Assembly (NCBI RefSeq): GCF_964340395.1
Contig: NC_135558.1
Coordinates: forward strand, 7,507,001-7,571,000
Direction: 5' to 3'
DNA: 64,000 nt
Source of the DNA: Glandiceps talaboti
Taxonomy: Eukaryota > Hemichordata > Enteropneusta > Spengelidae
The translations under genes and the position numbers were made by a program. The notes beneath the pieces are model-generated. The model was not told the DNA's origin and did not search any database. It saw only the letters and a program-made list of their open reading frames with translations. Numbering within the stretch: position 1 is the stretch's first letter; each line of letters opens with the position of its first letter. Shown here in pieces: positions 1 to 12,100 of this stretch.

Positions 1-141
1 CATGTGACTGCAATGGACACAGCGATCTTGGATGTAATCCAGATACAGGAGCTTGTCTGGAATGTGTTCATAACACTGCTGGTGCTCAGTGTGATGTGTG
101 TATGCCGGGATTTTACGGAGATGCAACACGTGGAACGTCAA
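1..141 (+). CDS. LAMB: laminin beta exon: LE8 module
   Basis: The first full codon is TGT at position 3. It reads [11 protein letters not shown]...ECVHNTAG...[11 protein letters not shown], the conserved CNGH...TAG...GFYGD pattern of LE8. The donor GTTAGT starts at 142; the exon ends in phase 1. The true 5' border is outside the window. Confidence 0.9.
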
Positions 142-3100
142 GTTAGTGAAACACATACAGTACATTTTCATTACCAACAATAAACTTTTTTTTTAATATC
201 AAAAAAACTTACCCGTACAATTCAAGCAAAATTCTAGAAATTGCCCACAAAATACTTTGAAATTGGAATCCTGTATTAATGTTCACTGCAGAATGATCTG
301 TTTTCCTTATTAAACATGACAATGTAAAAATCATGATTTCATCAACCATTGATCCAACCTACCAACCAAATGAATAGATTGTAGATTCTAAACATTGGTT
401 TGTCCAATTGTGTTGAATCCCATTCTGATCAGAATCTGATCAAGGAGAGTTTTGACTTGACTTGCTTTAAATCATTTCCACATTTCCTGTCTATAATGTG
501 TGTGTCCTTTATTTACAAATTTATATTCTCCTTTCTTTATCTGTCAAGTGACCGCTATCCACTTTTTCCTTAATTACATTTTTAATAAGAGTGGGTTACT
601 CCACACAAGCATTCACATTGCAACCTCTATTTTAGTATAAGCGCATAGGATTAAAGCATTCACATTGCTGCCTCTATCCTACCAGGTCCCCATATTATAC
701 AGCTGGGTTGACTGAGGCACAATCATGGTTCAAATCATGCCCAAGGACTTTAGCCACTCAGAAACAAATGGCAGGGAGGAGCTCGAACCTGCAGCCTACC
801 GATTCCAAGCTGGCCACACTAACAATTTGCCCATCATGACTCCACATTCCTATAGTGAAACATTCATTTCTTTATATCGTACATAGGTGACTGTCAGCCA
901 TGCATGTGTCCTGGACCAGCTGGTCAGAATTCCTTCTCAGATACATGTAGTGTGGATGTGACTGCTGCCGATGGATTCCGATGTGATAGTTGTACAGAGG
1001 GACATGGTGGGGATCATTGTGAAGTCTGTGTGGATGGTTACTATGGTACCCCAGAAAACTATGCTGTAAGTTCTTTGTTTTATCTCACTTTACCTATCAA
1101 TATGTGCCCTCGAATAAGAGACAAACTTTTGTTGTGGGAAGAAAATTGGATTTTGATGTGAGGCACCACTTTTTAAGGATAGGGGTATATTCAAAGGTAG
1201 CAAGATTAACAAGTAATGTTTTATTACAGATGACAGTTGTTTGTAATTTTAATTTTAAGCAATTATCAGTAAATTACAACAGTTTATTTGATATCTGAAA
1301 GGTATAATTGTTAAAATTATGGCAAACATTTAACACAAAATGGCTGCAGTCGACTTGATTATATGGTCTGTAATCCTCTTGACTACTTTGATTTATTGGT
1401 CTATCTGATTAAAATCTGATGTAGTGTACACATCCCCATTTCTTTTTGGCTGTTACATTTACTGTTGGTTGTTCTTTTGTGAGTGCTCGTTACATACATC
1501 TGACACAATACCATAGATTTTCCTGAGCCACACAAGTGCACTGAGTGAATTCACACAACCAATGAAAACATGTAATGTGTCGAAATATACAGGTACAGTA
1601 CTTCAGAGCGCTCTGTTTGAAAAGAGAGTAAGCATAGAGTGCAGACATGATGTTATCATTATTGTTTGGTGGTTCCCTTGCTTTCAATTTCGAATGTTGA
1701 GTGTTATATTGTAAGACAGATTCTGGTTGGCAACTCATAAGTATGTGATTGGGTTCAGGAAAACCTATGGTGTTGTGTCAGATGTATGTAAGATGCGCTC
1801 ACAAAAGAACAAACAACAGTAAATGTAACAACCAAAAGGAAATTGCGATGTGTACACTACAGATTGAGTGATCATACATAAAATAAATTATGCATGAATT
1901 TTATTTGCACATAAGTACAACTTTCATTATTTGACTAGTGTCATGCCATTTTTTACTTACTAATGTTAATATGTCTATTTACCTACAGAATGATGGTGGA
2001 AAGTGTCAACCATGTTTCTGTAACCTAAGTCCCCATCAATGTGATAGTGTTAGTGGACAGTGTGATGTATGCTGGAACAACACAGAGGGCTTACACTGTG
2101 AAGTTTGTGAATTTGGATACTGGGGGAATATAGATGATTGTCAAAGTAAGTCAAACTTCAGGTCTTGATTTTGCCAGTCTAACTTTTAGATCACAATCAG
2201 TGATTCAGAGTTTTATCTTAATTACCTTGGTTGACATGTTTGTGTTCGGTGATTAGAATTTTGTGAGGGAGGTTTATTTTGTTCTCAAAAATGAAGTGTC
2301 AATCATCCTTTAAACTCATGTCTTTCACTATTCCCTTTAGTTTAACTTTAAGGACTCTAGGTGACAGCCTATCTACTGACCCATTGTAAGTCATACAGGT
2401 GTGGTGTCAGCGCCATCTTTGAAGTAGGGAGACATTACTTTGCTGTCTGCTTTGTATTTTCTTGATGTCCTTGAGAGACATTAACCATAATTTACTTCTG
2501 TCAGCATGCTCTACATATCACCTAAAAATTAACAATACAGTGTCTAAACCGATGTGATGTGGCCAAGTTAATACATCAAGAAATTTATACCAGCTGGCTT
2601 TTAATAGTAGCAAAATTACCCAACTACAAACTCAGATGGCATGACTTCTGACCCCACTCCAGTGTTTTTGCTAAGATTGGGGAACCCTGGTAATAAAAAG
2701 GGAGATAGGGGTAAAATGGTAGTGTTTCCCCCATAGAGTCTATGGTAATTTTGGGAACTCAGGTAAAATGACATGGGAACCCCAGTAGATTTCATCTACT
2801 TTAATACTGCTCAACAAAAACACTGCCACTCCATCTGTTTTCTTTCAGCCTGTGATTGTGATACAGTTGGTGGCTATGGCAACTGTAGTCAGGACACCGG
2901 TATTTGCATATGTAAGCCTAATGTAGTCGGTAACCGTTGTACGGGGTGTGCCTCAGAAAGTTGGGGATTTGATGATGGTGATGGCTGTACAGAATGTGAT
3001 TGTCACATAATTGGTACTGTGTATGGTCAGTGGCAATGTAATGAGGTAAAAAAAAACTGTCTTTCTATCATTGAAATGTAAAAATTGTTGATTTTAGAAT

Positions 3101-6100
3101 GATAAAAACCTCCTAAGTTGTACTTTAAACATGAATGTAAAACTTATACGCTATGAAAACAGCAGATAACAGAAAAAACTGACATGACTTCAAGGAAATA
3201 GTTTTAGAGAATGAAAAATCCGTATGTGAATCAGTTATTCTCGCATTAGTACTATCATATCAGTGGAGCTGCAAGTATCAATGTTTTGTTCAGACCAACT
3301 TTTTATAAATCTCTGCTAAATGCTGTTTTTGTGACCCAAATGTTAATCCAAGTTTGCCATGGGCAAGTACATATGAGTACAAGATATATTCAAAACCAAA
3401 AAAAATTAAAAAACTCCAATTGCCTCATTTCTCCATTTAAAGTGATTTCCATTACTAATTGTTTTCCTTTGACTTCATGAACTAAGCCTTACTCAGAATT
3501 GAAATCATTCTGGGTTGTTTTTTCAGACACATGGTCAATGTGAGTGTAATGTACGGGCTACAGGACTGAAATGTGATCAGTGTGATGATGGTTTTTATGA
3601 TATCAGTGCTGGTTGTGTTGGTAAGTAGTAAACACAGGCTAGGCATGTAATGTAACTGTTAAAGCAGTTAATATTGTGTGGTTTTTAAAACCTGTGACTT
3701 TTAAAACCAAACTTTAATCTGAGATGACATTAGAAAAAGTATTTACTATAGATGTCACTTTACTTTTATCTGGATATAAAGACATGCAATCTGGATATCA
3801 ACACATGCATGTATTCAAAACCTGCTTCTTTTCAGTTCCAGTCCTTGCATCATTTACATATTTTTAATTTATACTTGTACATTATGCCAGAGCTCATAAT
3901 TGGCTGAGTTTCCAGCAGTGACATAGACTTATAGACTATCAAAGTTATGATATGGTAGTATGTTTAATAGACCAATGAAAACAAGTTACTGTAGCAAATT
4001 GAAGTCGAAAAAGTAATTTTAATACCATCTACATCTGATCACCAAGCATGGAAGTTAAATTTAAGCCCTGTATATATGACCAAATATATTTTTTAAAGTA
4101 AGGACAAAATAGGACATGAACAAAAATCAGAATGAATGTTCATGGACTCAGGGTTCACAGTATCAAATGAAAATATCTACTCACAGAGTCGGAAACATTT
4201 CTTGGAAGCTCAGAGACGTCAGCAAAAATTTTGGATTCACTTCCAAGAAATCTTTTGACTGTGAGTAGAAATTTTAATTTGATCAATGTGAATAATTTTG
4301 AATGAATTTCTAACATTTGTGTTGCCTCTTGTACATCGACAGGATGTGACTGTAATGTGAATGGTTCTCTTGGAATCAGCTGTGAGTTGGTAACAGGACA
4401 GTGTTACTGTAACAAACCAACTATCGCTGGTAGGACATGTGATCAGTGTGGAAGAGTTGGGGAAGGTATGTTTATATGCTCTGAAATCATCAATTTATGA
4501 ATTTATATTGTTCTGGTTATATCTGTGGTAACCAACAGTGTCTAAATGATCCATTTGCAGTTAGATCAGTTTCTAAGTACCATTCTAATATTATAACCAA
4601 GGACTTTGCTTCCTTGCTTTGGAATCATATCTTTTCATGCAGTTCACAACTCAGAACATATATTTTTTCCTAATGTTGACAACCCTATTTTTCCTCATCA
4701 ACAGATGACAATACATACGTGGAAGAAGTATTTACAGGTAGGTGTTTTCTATGTCAGAAAATTGAGCTCTGCAAATCTTTGTACAGAGTAACCTTTTTGT
4801 AGAACTCAAACTTCATTATTTGAACATTTTGTTTCAACGAACATCTTTTCTTGTCCAAAAAAACTCGTACTTCCATTGAGTACATTCTTCACAGTGATTA
4901 TATAATCAACATTTCACTATAATTAACAACGCGTAATATTTAACATTTAACATTTATTGATTTTCTATAGCTCCCTTTCTATTGTAAAAAATATTCAATT
5001 AATTATTCAAAAAGATTTAAAGCATTGGGAAATGAAATAATTTGTTGCTAGGTCTTAAATTCTCCCTTATTTTGTTGTTAGGTCTGTAATTGAACATTTG
5101 ATTTGTTGCTAGGTCCGTGGCCTGACTGTAATCCATGTCCGGAGTGTTTCTATAACTGGGCAGACGCCATCCAGGAAGTTGGTGATCAACTCACTGTCCA
5201 GTATGAAACTACACTGGCTTTGTTAAAGAATTACAACAATATGTCTGTAGAAACAGTTGATTCAACCATCATGTACATCAAAGGTAATCTTTCCTATGCA
5301 CAAGAAGTCATTGGTGATGCTATACTGGAATCAGCTAAATTGGCAGAAATAGAGGAAGGATTTCAAAAGGTAAGCATTCACAAGTTATAGGATCATAGTA
5401 CCACTATTGGCAGCAACCACAAGTACATGACTGAGATACACCATATAGTGAGCAGAAACATCAAAACAAATTAGCACCCTCTAGAGATAGGGAACAAACA
5501 AACCAAATAGCGTCCTACAGTGACAGAGTCATGCAAACAAATTTAGCACCATCTAGTCGTCAGAGAAATGCAAACAATTTATTACCCTTTTGTGATAAAA
5601 AGTACAGTTTGACTTACATCCTCCAGTCGGAGAAAAAGCAGTAACACTACTTCTTTGGGTTATGTTAGATCTAGTTTATTGAAATACCATTCTGGAAAAA
5701 TGTCATCTAGATTCATTGCTATTTGACTCATAATGTATGTATTATGAACTTTTTTGCCCACAAGTGTTGTAATGAATAGAGTGAATGTATATTACATTTT
5801 CATATTGTTTGATTAACATAACCTCCCTTCCACGGTACCTGTAGGTAATAATTGCCAGGTTTTTAGTCTGTTACTTTGAATTGTGCTGTTAATATTATAG
5901 TGTATGGAAAACATGAACAGCAGTTTAATATACCCACCAATTTACTAACACACACATAAACATTTCTCACTCTTTTCCTTTCTTTGAATTTAATAGATCC
6001 AGTATGAAGTGGCTAATCTTACTGATATATTGGATTTGATAGAAGCCAAGGAAATCAACGTAACAACAGGATTGTCTGAAGTGTCAGCATTTACTGGCAG

Positions 6101-9100
6101 TGTTCAAGTGCAAGACGGTGTCTATAAAACGGCTCAGCAAATTCAGATAGACCTAGCATCCCCTCTTGTTAGTCAAGAAAATCTCTACCGTACAGCCAAC
6201 ACATCATGGTTTAACATCCAAAGTATGTACAACATAGTCACTGGCTCAAACACCCGTGTACAGGAATTAACAGCTGAGGTGACAAACTTGCTGTATACAC
6301 TCGAAGTTGTCGCGGATGATCGTGAAGCTGCCACCTCACTTTACAGCAATCAAATACTGCTTGATGAGTATGCCCAAAACACAGAGCGACTTGCTGAAAT
6401 TGACACCATGCAGACAGCGTTTCCAGTTGTAGAAGTACAGACTGATGTGAATCTAGCCAACTCTCAAGCTAACAGTGCTAATAGCTCAGCTAATCTTGCA
6501 GTCGATTTGGGAGAAATACGGAGAGAGGAAGCCAATACCAAAAGTTATGAAAGCCAGATAGCAAAATTCAACTCCAGTAGTGCTGAAGCGGCATCAATGA
6601 GAGCACAAAATGCTACACAAACATACATGGTAGGATATTCTTATATTTCATCCCTCTCGTCTTTGTGTAACATGGCTCTGTATACTACATGATTGTTAGG
6701 TGCTTTTTGAGATGAGATCAGTTTTTAGTGGAATGGAGGTGAGGTTAATCCCTGCAGGTACTTTATCGTAAAAGATACGACAGAAACTCAACAGTGCTCT
6801 TTACATTTGTATTCATTGGAGTCATGGCTCATATAAAACAATGATTAATGATTGAATACCCGTCAGCAACTAAAATCTCAATAGCTGTAACTTGTTGGTA
6901 TATTTTGTTAACTTATACTTTTTAGACCATTGACAACTTGACCAAATCAAATCTTTACTGGAAATATTGCAATCCTTCTAATTTTCTGAATTACCTATCA
7001 GGTAAATTTCAAGTGTACCGTGTACACTGGCTTGACATCCATGTGTAAACAGTAAGCATAGTCCAAATCATTTGTCAATAAATTTGTGGGATTCAGGGAG
7101 AATTTGATCACTTGGTGATCATACATGCTTCTGCAACAGTGTAAGTGCAACAAAACATAATCAAAGTTGGAAATGTGAACATAATATTTTGAAAAATAAT
7201 TCTAGTTTAGTTAATGATTCTAGTTAAAGCTGTTGGACCTTTATTATTAAAATGAAATTTTTTGAAGTATACAACATCAGTAGTTAAAATCTATAGTCAC
7301 TTTTAATACTTGGGTTCTTTATAATAACACAATGATATTATAGGTGGGGAACTATGCCAGTTTTACCAAAGTTCCTGCTTTGTCAGGATTCCCCATCATA
7401 TTGCATTTACACAATCATGGTACATGTACTTCAGATACTGAACTTGTATGTTATAATTGCTTTTAGAATGAAGCAACAGGTGCCAAGGACAAAATGACAG
7501 GATACTACAGCGATGTCCTGGATACCTATTCACAACTCACCAATGCTGAAAATCAAAACATACAAATGCAGAGTATATCGACAACTGTAGTAGGAAAGAG
7601 TGTCCGTCCAGTCTCTGAAATGGTAGCGATTGCTGAAGTCATTAATAGTACAGATATCTCAGCACAAGCCGTGGCTGACACTCGAGAAGAAGCACAGAAC
7701 ACTCTGGATGAAGCTATAAGAGCACTCAATAATTCCTTGGAAGCTGAGTAAGTTGAACTTTTTTCATTTAACTCTTGTGTTCAGAGATTTGTATTTTTGT
7801 AGCTTTCACTTACATTTGAATTATAACAATTAAGGAATAACATCCAAATTTTTGAACAAGTATGACACAAATTGGAACATTGAATTTAATCTGAATATCT
7901 GATATTTTGAGGATTTAATTTTGTGCACTTGCTTGCAGCATGTATTGTAAATTCGATAGAGAGTTGAGGAAGTTTAATAGGTTGTACCACTCTAGGTCCA
8001 TGCTAGGATCGCACTATTTCAATTGTGGGAAAGTGCAATGCAACATATGATTATTATGATATAAATTCTGTTATTGTTTGCATTATGATTATTATTATTA
8101 TATATTTCTATAGTTCATTATCATCATTACTATTGTAAATAATATTTTCATGATAGGAAATCTGCTCAGTCGGCCTTGAACTTGGTCAAGGACACTCAGA
8201 ATACAATACTGGAAGCTGAGTCCACAAGACAAGCCACTGAACAAAGCATGATCGGAACCGATGCTAATTCTACTAACATCAATGATATTGCTAACAAGGT
8301 ATGTTACATTACACCTCTCACTTGTGTATGTTTTGCTCATCAATTAAAGTTGTTTAATACATCGATTGGATGGATTGTATGCATCCCAGGGTGTTGAGTA
8401 AGTGTAAAGGGCCAGTGAGCAGTTATAGATGCATACCATGCATTGTAAATGTTTTGAGCTCTGTGGGAAGCGCTATATGAAATTTTTTTAATGATAATTA
8501 TTATTATTATTGTCATTATAAAGTAGGTTAAAATGAGGGATGACATTTGACTCCATGAGAAAGCTGTGTATACTGGGCAGGATAAATTGAAATATGTATC
8601 TTTTACTAAATTTGTTGCAATGTCATGGTTTGTTATAGGTGCAGCTCAAAGGAAATGAACAGAAAGCATTAGGTGATCAAACAGCAAAGAGTATTGATGG
8701 GATTCGTACTACCATTACCAACACAGACGAGTGTTTTTCTAGTAAACTAAGCCAAGCTGAAGATGCATTATCAGCTGCACAGCAAGCCACGGCCAACGCA
8801 GCCCAAGGCCTTACGGTAATACCCTTGATTGTATAACTGGAGCTTTTGTCTATGAGGGGGTAAAATCTGCCTGAGGGTTCATTTGTCACTGGAAAGTTCT
8901 GGAATTTCTAAAGATTCCTCAAAAGTCCTGACATCATTTAGCATGCATTGTATTTAATAGAAACGTTGAAAAATTATCATTGCTTGAAAAGTAAACTTTT
9001 TTTGTTGACAATATGAGATATAAAGTACACAACAAAATCTTTGTGGGAGGTGACACCTTCATGTTTACCACACAACAACTCCAGGAAACTGAATCAAAGT

Positions 9101-12100
9101 AGGTAGCATTTTCTTGAAATTTGTAAATGATTTCAGAAGTTAATGTACTAGAAATGTGTCACTTTAAATGTATGTAGACCCTGGCTTGAGATAGTGGGAC
9201 AAATTTACCATTTGAATTATGACGAAATATGGAAACAGAGTAACTTTTCCCAGGTATCCCCTCCTTGGTCTGAAATGTGATGAAAACATATACCAAAAAC
9301 ACACTGACATTGCTGTTCTTTCTTTTTCGACAACAGGAATACACAACTAATGCTGAAAATCAGGTGAAAGTCAATGAAGATATAGGGGGTACATATGGCA
9401 CAATAGTATCACAGCACCAACAGGTGAAGAGCGTTAGTGATTCAGCTCGGAATTTAATGAGTGACATTACTAATGCCAAGTTAATGGAAGATCTCAATGG
9501 TAAGTATGCTATCCATTAGTTGCAATGCTATCTGTGGCATCAAATCTCAAGATTCGTCTAGCTCAATGAGGTCCTGAGATGCAGTTTCAAATTCTTTGGT
9601 AATCAATCAGTGAATTCTGCCCAATGATAAGTTGATGTTTATTGGGGTCAGTTATATAATGTCCAAATATGGTACATTTGTCGTATCATAATGCTACTTT
9701 ATTATACATTGTTTACATCATTATATCAGTTAGAGGTTTATACTCAATTGGAAGAACAGTTCTGTTGTCTTTTTAAGTTGATGTCAATTTCTGCAGACTT
9801 CACAATTTTCGTGATTTTATAATTATTCAACAAACAAAACAAAACAAGTGTTTGGCGGAAATGATCAAATCTTTATTACTAGCTGCTAGGGAACAACATG
9901 TGCAGCCCCCTAAAGAAAAGGCACCTATTAGTACCTGAACAAGCCATGGAATGCTAAACAAAGGTTCACATTACAAAAGCTGGATGCTGAATCACATACA
10001 AGGTTGACGTGCCAACTAACTAACAAAATACATTGCTTCATGGGTGGGTGGGTGGGTTTTCAAACTACCGGACCCACTGATACCACCTTCTGTAGTTCTG
10101 GAGACTGAGTAACTACTGCATAAATTATGCAAATATGCAGCTACTGGACACATACATTATGCTAATCACTATAGGTGCCCTCATACACGCCACTAGCCTA
10201 GGTTCATACATAATTAATCAATATTTTCTAACTTAAATATTGACAAAATTATTCAACAAACAAAACAAAACAAGTGTTTGGCGGAAATGATCAAATCTTT
10301 ATTACTAGCTGCTAGGGAACAACATGTGCAGCCCCCTAAAGAAAAGGCACCAAACACCGCCAAACACGAGAGGAACAAACCCTTCAGTCTGAAAGGTGAG
10401 AAACTTGTGAAATATTAGCTGTTTGCTGAAAACATGATCAAGATTACCATCATTAGTTACTGCCCTTCTATCTATTTATGATGAACAGAGGTCAGTTTTG
10501 CACTCATAAGATAAGATACTTGGTAACGTTTTGTAAATGGAACATCCAAGTAGCGTAAATAAGCTTGTGATTTCCAATCCCCTTGTAGTTTGATCAACTC
10601 CCCTGGGACATTGGCAGAGAAGGCAAAGGTAGCCCCACCCCTACGGAAGCTGTGACCTGAGTAGGAATGAGCTGGATAGCCACACTTCGAAAGCAGACCC
10701 TTCAAATGGGATACAAGGCTATCATGTGTTAGAGTGGTGTACCTCTGACCCTGTGGAATCAAAAAGGCTGGGCTAGAAGCTCCACCTGGAATCTGTTTAC
10801 ACATATTAATGTATGCAAATAGGGGGCACAGGGGGGACCCAGGCACCCTTGCCAATGGTACTGTAAAAACTCGTTCCCGAAACTGAATGGTTTTCGACCA
10901 AGACACACCTATGACTAGGCCATGGGCATTGACAGCAATATTACCCCTACACAAATGCTTGTTTGGATTAAACTCTGTTGTTGACTTTGGTACTAAGTTT
11001 GACTTCCTGAAGAAGGAAAAGAAGCCAATTACAAACACTGCCCAAAGCGTGGCATCTAATGGTTTAGCGATATCAAGATGGCTGAACAACGCCAACAAAA
11101 TCTCTGGTGTGATTGGTAATTTTGAACGAGGAGGTGTTAGAACTTCCCTCCTCAAACCCTTAATTGTTAATTTAACGAAGAAATCATCACAAACAGTGGT
11201 AGGAAACCCATTTGACTTAAGTAGTAGCCTTATTGCATACACATAATTATGTAATGTACCTTGAGATTTGACTGAACGACTCAAAAACAACAGAAAACGA
11301 CAAAGGGTTTCAGTGGTACATGGTAATGGTTTCAATCTGAAGTATGAACAGAACAGAAAAAATGATTTCCACTGCGAGTGAAAATTACGACAGGAACCTG
11401 CTGAATATGCTGTACCCTGCATCTTCCTTACTTGGTAGTCTAACACTTTGAGTTGCTCTTGCCTGTCATCTGGAAGAGAACAGATTACCACTCATGAATA
11501 AAGTGAAACATCTCGTCGTGCACAGTTTTTTCAACCAACTGCCTAGAGTGAATATATTGCAAAGCTTGGTCTTTGTGCGACTGGTGCAGGTGCCAACGAC
11601 TGAGGTGATCTGGCAAACGATTATCCTTCCCTTCAATGTGAACTGCATGCATCTGAAACTCGCACTGTGCTGCAATGAACCATAACTCCCTTAGACATTT
11701 CAACATGAAATTATCCCTACAACGACCACTATTTATGGAAAAGACTGATGATAGGTTATCGCATGCAATCTGCAATCTCATCCCCTTCCATTGTCTTCCC
11801 CACAACTTAGCTGAAACTGTCACTGCGAGTAACTCTAAAGCATTAATATGTAGCTCACTCTGGATCACAAAGGGTGGAAATTCTACATGAAAATATTCCG
11901 TTCCTGAAACTGCTCCACAACCTGAGAGACATGCATCACTTGCAACAATTGAATCTGGTTCAGACCAGGCAGCAACATTTATCATTGATATACCATTAAA
12001 CACTCTTAGAAACTTACTCCACCAATTGATGTCAGCCATGAAATCTGGTGTTAGTGGAACTTTTACGGTTGGAGAACTAATACTACGTAATACCTCGAGC

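Noticed and set aside
770-845. Functional tRNA gene
   Set aside because: A and B boxes are present, but the cloverleaf arms do not pair well and a SINE body follows.
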